A stretch of DNA of 64,000 bases, taken from JADJOY01 sp046331705 [NCBI: bacterium]. Its GTDB lineage: Bacteria > JADJOY01. The notes under the pieces were generated by a model, which was not told the DNA's origin, made no database searches, and saw only the letters and a program-made list of their open reading frames with translations. The position numbers and the translations under genes were made by a program. The DNA lies in contig JAXLQJ010000001.1 in assembly GCA_046331705.1 (NCBI GenBank), positions 327,063-391,062 on the forward strand. Direction: 5' to 3'. Each line of letters starts with the position of its first letter. Within the stretch, counting starts at the first letter, position 1. Shown one piece after another: positions 27,032 to 35,932 of the stretch.

Positions 27032-27121
27032 GGAGAGATGGCCGAGTGGCTGAAGGCGGCGGACTCGAAATCCGCTGTGGGGGCAACTCCACCGGGGGTT
27101 CAAATCCCTCTCTCTCCGCCA
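27032..27121 (+). tRNA. tRNA-Ser (anticodon CGA)
   Basis: A class II tRNA with a long variable arm: acceptor GGAGAGA/TCTCTCC, anticodon stem GCGGA/TCCGC with loop CTCGAAA (CGA), a variable arm rich in G/C, and a T-arm with GGGGG-TTCAAAT-CCCTC. Discriminator G and an encoded CCA end the gene. Confidence 0.95.
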
Positions 27122-27187
27122 GATCGTCTCGGTATTCGAGGATGGGTGCCGGGAAAGTCGCCAAGGAAATCCCGAAGGAAGAATCGA

Positions 27188-27280
27188 GGAGAGATGCCCG
27201 AGCGGCTGAAGGGGCACGATTGGAAATCGTGTGTACCTCCAAAAGGGGTACCGTGGGTTCAAATCCCACTCTCTCCGCCA
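27188..27280 (+). tRNA. tRNA-Ser (anticodon GGA)
   Basis: A second class II serine tRNA 66 bases downstream of the first: acceptor GGAGAGA/TCTCTCC, anticodon stem CACGA/TCGTG with loop TTGGAAA (GGA), a long variable arm (GTACCTCC...GGGGTAC) and an encoded CCA. It shares acceptor and D-arm sequence with the upstream tRNA-Ser(CGA), consistent with an old tandem duplication. Confidence 0.95.
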
Positions 27281-27308
27281 CGAGAGTTCGATGGGCCATC
27301 CACGTCCG

Positions 27309-27435
27309 CCCCTCGAAGGGTGGTGGCCGGGCCCCGCGCAATGGAGTTCCGTGAACCCCGTCAGGTCCGGAAGGAAGCAGCGGTAGCGGGTGACTTCATG
27401 TGCCGCGGATCGTCCGGTTGCCACCCTTGGAGGGG
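27309..27435 (+). ncRNA. ffs: Small signal recognition particle RNA (4.5S-type)
   Basis: The SRP domain IV core is unmistakable: AGGTCCGGAAGGAAGCAGC at 27363-27381 with the asymmetric and symmetric loops (the Ffh-binding site). The flanking strands pair over a long helix: CCCCTCGAAGGGTGG at the 5' end with CCACCCTTGGAGGGG at the 3' end. This gives a ~127-nt RNA of the bacterial small class without an Alu domain. It sits between tRNA-Ser(GGA) and dnaX, a genome position also seen in other bacteria where ffs precedes dnaX. Confidence 0.93.
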
Positions 27436-27654
27436 TGGACCCCGATCCTGTTCGAGTAGCGAAGTGGTGATCGCCCGGTCTGCGCCGGTGGTGCCGCTGG
27501 CACGGGCGCCGAGCGGCCGGGTTCGGTGCGGATCGGCGCTCGCCGGACCGTCGCACACCGGCGCCAGAGGCACCTGGGCCTTCCGCGCCCCCCGGGTGGG
27601 TCGCTCCAGCACGCGCCCAAGGGCCGAACGGCCCTCGGGAAAGCGGATCGCCTC

Positions 27655-29520
27655 GTGAGCTATCTGGTCCTGGCGCGACGCGAGCGGCCTCAGCTCTTCG
27701 GCGAGGTCGTCGGCCAGCACCACGTGGTGCGCACGCTGCAGAACGCGATTCGCTCGAATCGCGTCCACCACGCGTATCTCTTCTGCGGCACGCGCGGCGT
27801 CGGCAAGACCTCCACCGCGCGCATCCTCGCCAAGGCGCTCAACTGCGACCACGGCCCAGCCGCGGAGCCGTGCAACGCCTGCTCGGCGTGCCGCGAGATC
27901 ACCGAGGGCAACGCGGTCGACGTGATCGAGGTCGACGCCGCGACCCATCGTGGCGTCGAGGAAGCGCAACGCTTCCTCGAGGGCGTGCCGTATCGACCGG
28001 CGCGGCTGCGCTTCAAGTTCTACATCATCGACGAAGTCCACATGATGACGAAGCACGCGTTCAACGCGTTGCTCAAGACGTTCGAGGAGCCGCCGCCGCA
28101 CGTGAAGTTCGTGCTGGCGACCACCGAGGCGCACCAGGTCCCGGACACCATTCTCTCCCGCTGCCAGCGCTTCGATTTCCGCGAGCTCGGTACGGAGGAG
28201 ATCGCGGGCGCCCTGGCCAAGATCCTGGAGCGCGAGGGCGTGGCGGTGAGCCCGCGCGCGCGGTCGTGGATCGTGCGCGAGGCGCGCGGCAGCATGCGCG
28301 ACGCGTTGAGCTTGCTGGATCAGGTGCTGGCTTTCGCGGCGAGCGCGTCGGTCTCCGACGAGGAAGTGCGCGAGGTGCTGGGCGGCGTCGAGGTCGAGAT
28401 CATCGAGAGCGCGATTCTCGCGCTCGCGGGCCGCGATCCCGATCGCATGCTGGAAGTGGTCGCCGAGGTCGTCGCACGCGGGCACGACCTCAAATCGTTC
28501 CTCGCCTCGCTGCTGGAAGCGCTGCGCGCGGCGATGGTCGCGAAGGCCTCCGCGGGCGCCGACCGCGAGCGCGCCGGCGCGGACGAGCTGGTGCGCCTCG
28601 AGCTCTTCGAGAGCGCGAGCCTCGAGGACGTGCTGCGCTGGATCGACCAAGGGTTGCGCTGCCAGATCGAGCTGCAGCGCACGGAAGAGCCGCGCCTCAC
28701 GCTCGAGACCGCGCTGGTGCGCGCGACGCTGCTCGCTCCGGTTCGCCCGCTCGCGGAAACGATCGCGCGGCTCGAGGCCCTCGAAGGCCGGCTCGGCGGC
28801 GGCGGCCATGCGTCCCTCGGCGCGCCGGCGTCCGCGCCCGCGGCGCCGAGGCCGCCAACGGCCCGCGCCGAGTCGCGACTCGATGCGCCGCCGCCGGCGA
28901 AGCCGTCTCCGGCGCCCGCTCCCGCGCCGCCCGAGCGCGCCCCCCAGAAGGCCGCGCCGCCGCCGCCTCCTGCACCGGCCCCGCGACGTGCCGCCGAGGC
29001 GCCCCCGGCGACGGCGCCCCGTGAGAGCGTCGGCGCCGCGGAGAACGCGCGTCCGCCCGGCGATCCCGCGAAGGAGCTCGCGGTGCTCACGCGTCAGCTC
29101 AAGGATCGCGATCCCCGCTCGGCCCGCTGGCTCGACCTGGCGCAGTCGATCGCCATCGACGGGAACAAGCTCAAGATCTCGCTCGAGCCGGGCATGGCGT
29201 TCGATGCGCTCAAGGAGCCCGAGACCGAGAAGCGGATCGCGGACACCGCGCGCGATGTCCTCGGCCGCGCGTTGAGCCTCGATCTCAGCGTCGCCGCGGC
29301 GAAACCGGCAGGACCGGCCGCCGCGAAGAAGAGCGCCAAGGCCGAGCCCGCCGTCGATCCCGCGCAGCTGCGCGCGATCCGCACCAAGGCGCTCGAGGAT
29401 CCGATCGTCAAGCAGGCGCTCGACTTGTTCGGAGGCGAGGTGGTCGACGTACGGCCGCACACCGCCAGCGACGACAAGGGCTCGAAACCCGACAAGAAGG
29501 AGAAGGGAGGACGGCTTTGA
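27655..29520 (+). CDS. dnaX: DNA polymerase III subunit gamma/tau
   Basis: A 621-residue clamp-loader ATPase. GTG 27655 is chosen because it gives SYLVLARRERPQLFGEVVGQ, the normal DnaX N-terminus. Motifs in order: Walker A FCGTRGVGKTSTARIL, a zinc module CDHGPAAEPCNACSACRE, Walker B FYIIDEVHMM, and the sensor/arginine-finger ILSRCQRFDF. Domain III follows to about residue 370. Residues ~390-470 are a Pro/Ala-rich linker, and the C-terminal part (LKDRDPRSARWLDLAQSI onward) is a short tau-like domain. I see no A-rich slippery heptamer in the linker, so a separate frameshifted gamma product is not evident. Its stop overlaps the ybaB start (TTGA). Confidence 0.95.
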   Translation: MSYLVLARRERPQLFGEVVGQHHVVRTLQNAIRSNRVHHAYLFCGTRGVGKTSTARILAKALNCDHGPAAEPCNACSACREITEGNAVDVIEVDAATHRGVEEAQRFLEGVPYRPARLRFKFYIIDEVHMMTKHAFNALLKTFEEPPPHVKFVLATTEAHQVPDTILSRCQRFDFRELGTEEIAGALAKILEREGVAVSPRARSWIVREARGSMRDALSLLDQVLAFAASASVSDEEVREVLGGVEVEIIESAILALAGRDPDRMLEVVAEVVARGHDLKSFLASLLEALRAAMVAKASAGADRERAGADELVRLELFESASLEDVLRWIDQGLRCQIELQRTEEPRLTLETALVRATLLAPVRPLAETIARLEALEGRLGGGGHASLGAPASAPAAPRPPTARAESRLDAPPPAKPSPAPAPAPPERAPQKAAPPPPPAPAPRRAAEAPPATAPRESVGAAENARPPGDPAKELAVLTRQLKDRDPRSARWLDLAQSIAIDGNKLKISLEPGMAFDALKEPETEKRIADTARDVLGRALSLDLSVAAAKPAGPAAAKKSAKAEPAVDPAQLRAIRTKALEDPIVKQALDLFGGEVVDVRPHTASDDKGSKPDKKEKGGRL

Positions 29521-29849
29521 GCTCGCGCTTGGGCGACTCCCTCAAGTTGCTCGGCGACTTGAGGGCGAAGATCGAGAAGATGAAGGAAGAAGCTGGCGCG
29601 ATCCGCGTCGAGGGGTCGGCGGGCGGCGGCATGGTCAAGGTGATCGCCAACGCCAAGCTCGAGATCCTGTCGGTTCAGATCGAGCCCGGCATCCTGAATC
29701 CCGGCGAACGAGAGCTGGTGCAGGACTTGGTGGCTTCGGCGGTGACTTCGGCCATCTCGAAGGCGCAGACGGAGATGCGCAACAAGCTCGGCGTGGAGCT
29801 GATGGCGCTGGGCGTGCCGCTGCCGGATCTCTCCGGCCTCGTGAATTGA
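29517..29849 (+). CDS. ybaB: YbaB/EbfC nucleoid-associated protein
   Basis: A 110-residue protein starting at TTG 29517, overlapping the dnaX stop as TTGA. The YbaB/EbfC pattern is clear: an N-terminal helix (LKLLGDLRAKIEKMKEEAG), a short beta-hairpin (VEGSAGGGMVKVIANAKLEI), then helix and tail (LVQDLVASAVTSAISKAQTE). The dnaX-ybaB order is conserved in most bacteria, usually followed by recR. The protein forms a DNA-binding dimer. Here the next gene is not recR but a ceramidase-like lipoprotein, again joined by a 4-base TTGA overlap. Confidence 0.92.
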   Translation: MSSRLGDSLKLLGDLRAKIEKMKEEAGAIRVEGSAGGGMVKVIANAKLEILSVQIEPGILNPGERELVQDLVASAVTSAISKAQTEMRNKLGVELMALGVPLPDLSGLVN

Positions 29850-31255
29850 CGGTGTACCGGGCCCGCGGCCGCGCGGCCCGTGCGGCGCTCGCGCTCGTCG
29901 TGGTGGCGCTGGTCGCGGGTTGCGCGTCGCGTCGCGCGCCCTCGCCGCAGCCGGCCTCGTCCGAGACCGCGATCGACGCCGTCCACGAGGCCCTCGGCGC
30001 ACCGCCGCCAGGGACGTGGTGGGTGGGCGCCGCCAAGGTCGACATCACCCCGGCAGCAGCGACGTACCTCGCGGGCTTCAGCCCCGGGCGGCGTTCCACG
30101 GGAGTCCACGACCCGCTCCACGCGCGCTGCACGTTCGTCGACGACGGCCGCACGCCGCTGGTGCTGGTGGCGCTGGATCTGGTGGGCTTCCTGAATCGCG
30201 ACGTGCGCGCGGCGAGCGCGCGCATCACGCGCCGATTCCCGGCGAGCGTGATTCTCGCCTCGACCCACGTGCACGCGGCGCCCGACACCCTGGGGCTTTG
30301 GGGACCGGGCTGGATCGTGCCGGTCGGCTCGGGGATCGATCCCGACTACATCGAGCGAGTGGAGCGAGGCGTCGCGAGCTGCGCGGCCGAGGCCGCGTCG
30401 CGCGCCCGCCCCGCGACGGCGCGCTTCGCGCACGCGCACGCGCCGGTCGATCTGTCGTACAACATCCACGCCGAGGAGCGCGCCGACACCGCCACCGCCA
30501 AGGACGACGCCGTCGACGTGGTGCGCTGGATCGATGGCGACGGCAACGGGATCGCGACGATCGTGAGCTGGGCCTGTCATCCGGAAGCGCTCGGGCGCGA
30601 CAACACCTCGATCACCGCGGATTACCCCGGGGTGCTCAACGGTGAGCTCGAGCGGCGGCTGGGCGGCACCGCGCTGCTCGTGAACGGCGCCATCGGCGGG
30701 CTCGTGACGGTGCGGGTCCCCGCAGGCGGCGCCCAGGACTTCGCGCTCGCCGACGCGGTGGGACGACGGCTGGCGGAGACGGTCGTCGCCGCGCTCGACT
30801 CGCCGGACGCGACGTCCTGGGCTCCCCAGCCGAACGGCATCGCGGCCGTCTCCTGCGAGGTGCAGATCCCGTTCGAGAACGGCTGGTGGCGATTCTTCCG
30901 CTGGCTCGGCCTGCTCGACATCGATCTCGACGCCGAGGGCCGCGCGAGCTCCACGGTCACCGCGTGGCGAATGGGGCCGAGCGAGTGGCTCACGGTGCCC
31001 GGCGAGATCTTTCCGAGCCTCGGCCGCCGCTACAAGGCGACGATGAGCGCACCGTTCCGGTTCCTGATCGGCCTCGGCCAGGACGAGCTCGGCTACATCA
31101 TGGAAGCCGACGAGTACGCGGACGATCTCTACGGCTACGAGCAGATGATGAGCCCCGGCCCGCAGACGGCGCCGGTGCTGAACGAGGCCGTCGATGCCGT
31201 GCTCCGCGACCTTGCCGCCGCCGAGCACGCGAGCACGTCGAGCGAAACGAGGTGA
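29846..31255 (+). CDS. Neutral/alkaline ceramidase N-terminal-like lipoprotein
   Basis: A 469-residue exported protein from TTG 29846 (GTG 29852 possible). Lipobox LVALVAGCASRR gives a predicted acylated Cys near residue 26. The mature domain WWVGAAKVDITPAAATYLAG, RCTFVDDGRTPLVLVALDLVGF, STHVHAAPDT and VSWACHPEALGRDNTSITAD matches the N-terminal domain of neutral ceramidases. These cleave the amide bond of ceramide and use a zinc site with His residues in such motifs. LVNGAIGGLVT follows, and the C-terminal part ends in LGQDELGYIMEADEY. It is shorter than full ceramidases (~700 residues) and lacks their C-terminal Ig domain. The overlap with ybaB implies co-expression with replication genes, which is unusual. 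Confidence 0.8.
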   Translation: MTVYRARGRAARAALALVVVALVAGCASRRAPSPQPASSETAIDAVHEALGAPPPGTWWVGAAKVDITPAAATYLAGFSPGRRSTGVHDPLHARCTFVDDGRTPLVLVALDLVGFLNRDVRAASARITRRFPASVILASTHVHAAPDTLGLWGPGWIVPVGSGIDPDYIERVERGVASCAAEAASRARPATARFAHAHAPVDLSYNIHAEERADTATAKDDAVDVVRWIDGDGNGIATIVSWACHPEALGRDNTSITADYPGVLNGELERRLGGTALLVNGAIGGLVTVRVPAGGAQDFALADAVGRRLAETVVAALDSPDATSWAPQPNGIAAVSCEVQIPFENGWWRFFRWLGLLDIDLDAEGRASSTVTAWRMGPSEWLTVPGEIFPSLGRRYKATMSAPFRFLIGLGQDELGYIMEADEYADDLYGYEQMMSPGPQTAPVLNEAVDAVLRDLAAAEHASTSSETR

Positions 31256-31259
31256 ATGA

Positions 31260-32849
31260 ATGGCGAGATCGAGATCGTGGCTCGCGGTGCTCGGCTGGAT
31301 TCTCGCTCTCGCGTGGCTGGGGTCGTCGCCCAGCGCGCACGCCGACGATGCCGAGCCCGCGGCGCCGCCGAGCCTCGACGTTTCGCTCGATCGCGAGGGC
31401 GACGTGCTCACGCCCGCGAGCTTCGACGTCGATCCCGAAGGATCGCAGCCGTCTCCGCTCGTGCCGCCCGCGGGAAAGCCGCTCGACGGCTCGCTCTGGG
31501 ACGATTGGAACGAGCTGCTCGAGCGCCGCACCCAGCAGGTGCTGCAGCGCGAAGGCCTGTGGCGGAACACCGCCGTCCCGCTCAAAGGCATGCTGCTCGT
31601 GCAGTACAAGTACAAGACCATCCAGGTGAAGGAGCGCTTCAACGGGGACGGCGTGGCCGGCCCCACGCTCGCACCGGTGGACGTGTTCGGCGGCAAGCTC
31701 GATTTCGGGCTCACCGGCACCGGCGAGGGGCACACCTTCCAGTTCTTCTACGGCCTCACCGATCGCATCACGCTCTTCGCCGAGCAACCGTTCGGCCGCC
31801 TCACGCCCGCGTTCCACGTGCGCTACACGCCGCCCGACGCGAGCTCCCCCACCAGCACCGCTTCGCTCCTCGACGCGATCCTGCCGCAGCTCTTCCCCGA
31901 GGACTTCACCGACTCGCTGCAGAATCTCGAGGGGCTCTGGCAGGCGATCGAGCTCTTCGGGCGTCCGCGCCCCAACACCGAGGAAGTCCTGGACGACATC
32001 CAGGTCGGTGACTTCACGTTCGGCATCGGCGCCGACTACCTGCGCACGGACCATCTCGGCCTCGCCGCGGCGGTGAAGGTGGTGGCGCCCACCGGCCACC
32101 TGGCGAGCCCCAACGACTCGCTGATCTTCGCCCTCGGTCCCGAGCTCGACATCGGTGTCGGCTCGTGGGGGTTCCAGGGGCAGCAATGGATCGATTGGCG
32201 CTTCCCGGAGCCGCTCGGCTTCCTGTCGTGGACGCTCGAGCTCGGCTACCAGTACTACCTGCCGACCGACCGGAAATCGCCGACCAACTTCACCGAGCCG
32301 GTGGCGTTCCGGATCACGTCGCAGGAGAAGCCGGTGCTCGCGGCACTCTTCCGCTCGGTGCTGCCGCCCAGCCAGACCGAGCCGCTCGCCGGCGGCGGCT
32401 ACGCCGTTCACGGGACGCTCATCGACGTGTTGCAGGCCGTCGATCCCTCGATCGCCAAGGAGCTGGCGCCGGTGTTTCCGGACCTCTCGGGCCTCGGGAA
32501 GACCTACCGCTACACGCCCGGCTCGCAGTTCGCCGCCCAGCTCCAGGCGTCGTACTCGCTCTTCGGCGTCGGGCTCGCCGGGGGCTCGGTCTTCAACTGG
32601 ACCGAGTCGGCCAGCATCGAGGGCAACGTCCCGGAGTTCGCCGAGTTCGTGGACGCGGTGCAGCTCGTCGCCGAGTCGTGGCGGTGGGCGGCGTGGGGCA
32701 AGGTCTCGGTGCCGCTCTTGCCGCTCAAGATCCCCGCGATCGTGGCCAGCGGCATCGAGTTCCAGCTCAAGGGCAAGAACGCCTTCGTCTACGAGGACAA
32801 CATCGAGGTGACCTGCGGCATCATCCTGCCGTGGTTCTTCCCCGAGTGA
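31260..32849 (+). CDS. Outer-membrane beta-barrel-like protein
   Basis: A 529-residue exported protein from ATG 31260, with GAGGTG just upstream. The signal is SWLAVLGWILALAWLG, ending near AHADDAEP. After an acidic Pro-rich leader the sequence alternates short amphipathic beta strands: GMLLVQYKYKTIQVKERF, KLDFGLTGTGEGHTFQFFYG, ITLFAEQPFG, DFTFGIGADYLRTDHLG, AAVKVVAPTGHLASPNDSL, LELGYQYYLPT. Such strands with D/N turns are typical of transporters or porins, close in flavour to 'meta-pathway phenol degradation' and DUF1302-like barrels, but no family is certain. It starts four bases after the ceramidase-like gene stop, so it is probably in the same transcript. Confidence 0.6.
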   Translation: MARSRSWLAVLGWILALAWLGSSPSAHADDAEPAAPPSLDVSLDREGDVLTPASFDVDPEGSQPSPLVPPAGKPLDGSLWDDWNELLERRTQQVLQREGLWRNTAVPLKGMLLVQYKYKTIQVKERFNGDGVAGPTLAPVDVFGGKLDFGLTGTGEGHTFQFFYGLTDRITLFAEQPFGRLTPAFHVRYTPPDASSPTSTASLLDAILPQLFPEDFTDSLQNLEGLWQAIELFGRPRPNTEEVLDDIQVGDFTFGIGADYLRTDHLGLAAAVKVVAPTGHLASPNDSLIFALGPELDIGVGSWGFQGQQWIDWRFPEPLGFLSWTLELGYQYYLPTDRKSPTNFTEPVAFRITSQEKPVLAALFRSVLPPSQTEPLAGGGYAVHGTLIDVLQAVDPSIAKELAPVFPDLSGLGKTYRYTPGSQFAAQLQASYSLFGVGLAGGSVFNWTESASIEGNVPEFAEFVDAVQLVAESWRWAAWGKVSVPLLPLKIPAIVASGIEFQLKGKNAFVYEDNIEVTCGIILPWFFPE

Positions 32850-32873
32850 CCGGTCCTGTCGTGTTGCGTTGCC

Positions 32874-32892
32874 CGGGGCCGTCGACGCCCCG
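32874..32892. terminator. Hairpin between convergent genes, possible bidirectional terminator
   Basis: CGGGGC-CGTCGAC-GCCCCG forms a 6-bp G/C stem in the 60-base gap between two converging genes. No T-run follows on either strand, so intrinsic termination is only a possibility. Confidence 0.35.
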
Positions 32893-32909
32893 ATGGCCAC
32901 GCTCGGCTT

Positions 32910-35030
32910 TCAGGACAAGTAGCGCTTGTGGTTCTCGAGCAGGTGCGCGGCGTTTCGCACCGCGAGCGCCTGGATCGTCTCGGCGGGATTCACGCCGATG
33001 GGCGACGGGAAGAGGCTCGCGTCGCTGACCACCAAGCGCTCGAAGCCGTAGACGTGGCCGTAGCTGTTGCACACGGCACGCGCGGGATCGGCGCCCATGC
33101 GCGCGGTGCCCATCAGGTGCACCGTCACGATCTCCATGTGGCTCTTGGGCACGTGCGTCGAGAGCAACTTCTTGGCGTCGTCCGCCGTGAGCAGGTCCGT
33201 GGCGCCGGCGAACGGCAGGATCACGCGCTTCGCCCCCGCCGCGAACAAGAGCTCGGAAAGCAGCGCGACCCCGCGCTTCACCTGCGCCGCGTCGGCGTCG
33301 TTCAGCTGGTAGAACGCGTACGGCTGCCCGCCCGGACCGAGCCGCACCCGTCCCACGGTGGTGTCCTCGACGAGGATCCCGGCCGTGACGATCTTGGCGT
33401 AGTCCTTCATCGCCTCGCCGAGCTCGCGCCCGAAGCTCGGCATGGTCATCGCCACCACGTTGGGCGGCACGTTCACGGCCGCCATCAGGAATCCCTGCTC
33501 CTGGAACTCGCGCACCTGGTACGCCTGGTGGACGCCTTCCCAGCCCCGCACGTCCTCGTCGAAGACCGCGAAGACCTTGCCGTTGGGATGCAGGCTCAGG
33601 TTCCCGCCGAGCAGGCCGGAAGCCGACTTGAAGCCCGAGCGCATGAGCAACGCCGGTGTTTGCATCGCGCCCGCGGACGAGACCACCAGTCGCGCGTGAA
33701 CGCGGAACGTGCGGCCGAGTGAGCCGTTGGAGCTCACCACGCGCGCCTCGACGCCCATCGCCGTCTGGCCGCGGTGCAGGATCTTGGTGACGCGGACGTT
33801 GGCGTAGACGCGCGCGCCGAAGTGGAGCGCGCGCGGGATCCAGCTCACCAGCGCGGATTGCTTGGCGCCGGTCGGGCAGCCGAACGCGCAGTTGTTCGAG
33901 CCCGCGCAGTGGTTCTGATTGCGGGTGTTGTGGATCCACTTCCATCCCTGGCGCTCGGCGCCCAGCCGCAGGAGCTGGTTGTCGCGGCCGACGGTCTCCG
34001 GGTCCTGGGTCGCGACGTGGATGCGCTTCTCCACGCGCTCGTAGAAGTACGACATCTCGATGGGGCCGATCTGATCGAGGCGGTCCTCGTTCTGCCATTT
34101 GGCGAGGATCGGCTCGGGCGTGCGCCACGCCATGCCGCCGTTCACCACCGTCGACCCACCCACGGTGCGGCCTTCCTGGAAGAAGACCGGCGGCGTGCCG
34201 AGCGCCGCCGAGGCGCCGCCATCGCGATACATCATGCGGATCATGGCGGTGGCGTTGGAGGTGAAATCCTCGGTGCGATGGTAGCCGCCCTCCTCGAGGA
34301 CGATGACGTCGAGGCCGGCTTCGGCGAGCTCGGCGGCCATGGGCGCTCCGCCCGCGCCCGAGCCCACGATCACCACGTCGCACGCGAGATCCCCGTCGCC
34401 GACCAGATCGTCGCGGGTAAAGACCCCTTCCGGCCGCGAGCCGCGCGCGGCGCTGGCCTGCGAGCGCGCACCCCCCTCGATCGGGCGGGAGGCGCGACGA
34501 CCCGGGCTCGCCCACGGCGGCGGCGTGATCCCCGCCAGCGGCTCGGGCTGGGTGTGGGTCGCGTCGTGGCGGCGCACGTCGTCGCCGTGCAGCTCCATGC
34601 GACGCTTCGTGACCAGCTCGATCCACGGATCGGGCGTGTAGCCGAGCTCGGCCTTCACGTCGTCGAGCTCGTAGTAGCTCAGCGCCGCGAGCTGCCGGAT
34701 GCCCTTGGCGAACTCGCGAAAGAGCGCGAAGTGGCTGTTCCACCAGCTGCGGTAGTAGCGCTCGGCGCGAATCGGATCGAGCTGGGTGGCGTTCCAGCCG
34801 CCGTTGCCGGGCCACACCACCGAGGTCCACTCGAACGCCAGCAATCCGGCGCGAAGCCCCAGCCGCACCGGCACCGGCAGCGCGCGCATCGAGATCTCCA
34901 TGTGATCGATGGTCGCCTGCATGCGATGACGAGTCACGATCTCGGGCGGAAGGACGATCGGCAGGATGCGCTCGAGGAGCGCGCGGGTGGAGGGCGAGAG
35001 GCGAAAGTCGGCGAGCGTGGCGTCGGTCAT
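32910..35030 (-). CDS. GMC-family oxidoreductase (long-chain alcohol oxidase-like)
   Basis: A 706-residue flavoprotein from ATG 35030. Residues ~1-170 (FRLSPSTRALLERILPIVLP, helical) resemble the N-terminal extension of fungal-type fatty alcohol oxidases. The FAD-binding Rossmann motif VVIVGSGAGGAPMAAEL lies near residue 210, followed by VIVLEEGG, the GMC signature GRTVGGSTVVNGGMAWRTP and a CAGSNNCAFGCPTGAK motif (Cys-rich segment as in long-chain alcohol oxidases). The C-terminal block HLMGTARMGAD...VSDASLFPSPIGVNP carries the catalytic His and Asn. No signal peptide is seen. The neighbouring FadR-type regulator suggests control by a fatty acid or acyl-CoA. Products would be aldehydes feeding beta-oxidation, and an enoyl-CoA hydratase lies 3 kb away. 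Confidence 0.88.
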   Translation of the reverse strand: MTDATLADFRLSPSTRALLERILPIVLPPEIVTRHRMQATIDHMEISMRALPVPVRLGLRAGLLAFEWTSVVWPGNGGWNATQLDPIRAERYYRSWWNSHFALFREFAKGIRQLAALSYYELDDVKAELGYTPDPWIELVTKRRMELHGDDVRRHDATHTQPEPLAGITPPPWASPGRRASRPIEGGARSQASAARGSRPEGVFTRDDLVGDGDLACDVVIVGSGAGGAPMAAELAEAGLDVIVLEEGGYHRTEDFTSNATAMIRMMYRDGGASAALGTPPVFFQEGRTVGGSTVVNGGMAWRTPEPILAKWQNEDRLDQIGPIEMSYFYERVEKRIHVATQDPETVGRDNQLLRLGAERQGWKWIHNTRNQNHCAGSNNCAFGCPTGAKQSALVSWIPRALHFGARVYANVRVTKILHRGQTAMGVEARVVSSNGSLGRTFRVHARLVVSSAGAMQTPALLMRSGFKSASGLLGGNLSLHPNGKVFAVFDEDVRGWEGVHQAYQVREFQEQGFLMAAVNVPPNVVAMTMPSFGRELGEAMKDYAKIVTAGILVEDTTVGRVRLGPGGQPYAFYQLNDADAAQVKRGVALLSELLFAAGAKRVILPFAGATDLLTADDAKKLLSTHVPKSHMEIVTVHLMGTARMGADPARAVCNSYGHVYGFERLVVSDASLFPSPIGVNPAETIQALAVRNAAHLLENHKRYLS

Positions 35031-35097
35031 CGGAAAACCCCGTGAGTTGGCGTGGTCGGTCGGCACTCCACGTGCGGGCGGCGCGCCGGCTCGGCGA

Positions 35098-35922
35098 TCA
35101 GCCCGGCCGCAGCTTCGTCATCAGTCGTTGGTCGTGTCGCTCCAGGTATCGGCGCAGGACTCGCGTCGCGTTGCGCGGCTGCCGCCGCTCCAGCGCCACG
35201 AGCATGGCCTCGTGCGATTCGAGATAGTCCGCGGGCGGCGCGGCGTCGCCGGTGAAGACCCGCGCCAGGTCGATGTAGACGCTCGCCAGCCGATTGAGCA
35301 GCCACACCGCCGGCAGAAAGCCCGCGGCTTCCACCAGCGCGCGCATGATGCCGAGGTCCGCCTCCACGAACGCGAGCGGATCGTCCTTGAGCCGCCAGGC
35401 GCGCGCGAGCTGGTCGCGGGCAGCGGCGGTGCCGCCCTGGGGCAGCCGCTTCGCGACCAGGCCCACGCTCTCGAGCAACAGGCTGCGGCGCAACGAGAGC
35501 AGGTCCTCGACCAAGTGCTCGAGCGAGGTGTCCGTGCCCGCCATCCATCCGCCGTGGCGCAGGTAGGCGGGCAACACCTCGATCGACCAGTCGCGCCGAT
35601 CGCACACCACGACCCCCGAGCCGCGGCGCGCGTCCACCAGGTTCCAGGCCGCGAGCCGCCGCAGCGCCTCGCGCAGCGTGGGGCGGCTGGTGCCGAGCCG
35701 CTTCGCCAGGTCGCGCTCGGCGGGCAGGCGAGCGCCCGCGACGAAGGTGCCGCGGACGATGTCGGCGAGCAGCGTCTCGAACACGGACTCGCTGGAGGAG
35801 GCCGCCTTGGCGCTGGCGCGCGGGCGGGTGGATCGCCCGCGACCCGTCCGCGCCGTGGCCGAGGAACGCCGCGCGACGGCGGACGGCGCGGCGGCGGCGC
35901 GGCTCAGGGCAACGGTCGACAT
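35098..35922 (-). CDS. GntR-family regulator, FadR/FCD type
   Basis: A 274-residue regulator from ATG 35922. An Ala/Ser/Arg-rich leader of ~45 residues precedes the winged HTH (FETLLADIVRGTFVAGARLP, DLAKRLGTSRPTLREAL, WNLVDARRGSGVVV). The C-terminal ~170 residues are helical and of the FCD type (LSLRRSLLLESVGLVAKRLP, DLGIMRALVEAAGFLP, YLESHEAMLVALERRQ), the ligand-binding half that often senses acyl-CoA or small carboxylates. An inverted repeat fitting the GntR consensus lies 11 bases upstream of the start, so it probably autoregulates. It is co-oriented with the GMC gene 67 bases downstream, the likely target. Confidence 0.85.
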   Translation of the reverse strand: MSTVALSRAAAAPSAVARRSSATARTGRGRSTRPRASAKAASSSESVFETLLADIVRGTFVAGARLPAERDLAKRLGTSRPTLREALRRLAAWNLVDARRGSGVVVCDRRDWSIEVLPAYLRHGGWMAGTDTSLEHLVEDLLSLRRSLLLESVGLVAKRLPQGGTAAARDQLARAWRLKDDPLAFVEADLGIMRALVEAAGFLPAVWLLNRLASVYIDLARVFTGDAAPPADYLESHEAMLVALERRQPRNATRVLRRYLERHDQRLMTKLRPG

Positions 35923-35932
35923 GAAAAGTGGC

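Noticed and set aside
26314-27280. Integrated element at the tRNA cluster
   Set aside because: No integrase, no duplicated tRNA 3' end and no composition change. The region holds only housekeeping genes.
28800-29060. Programmed frameshift site in dnaX producing a gamma form
   Set aside because: The linker is G/C-rich and lacks an A-rich slippery heptamer with a downstream stop. A single product is the simpler reading.
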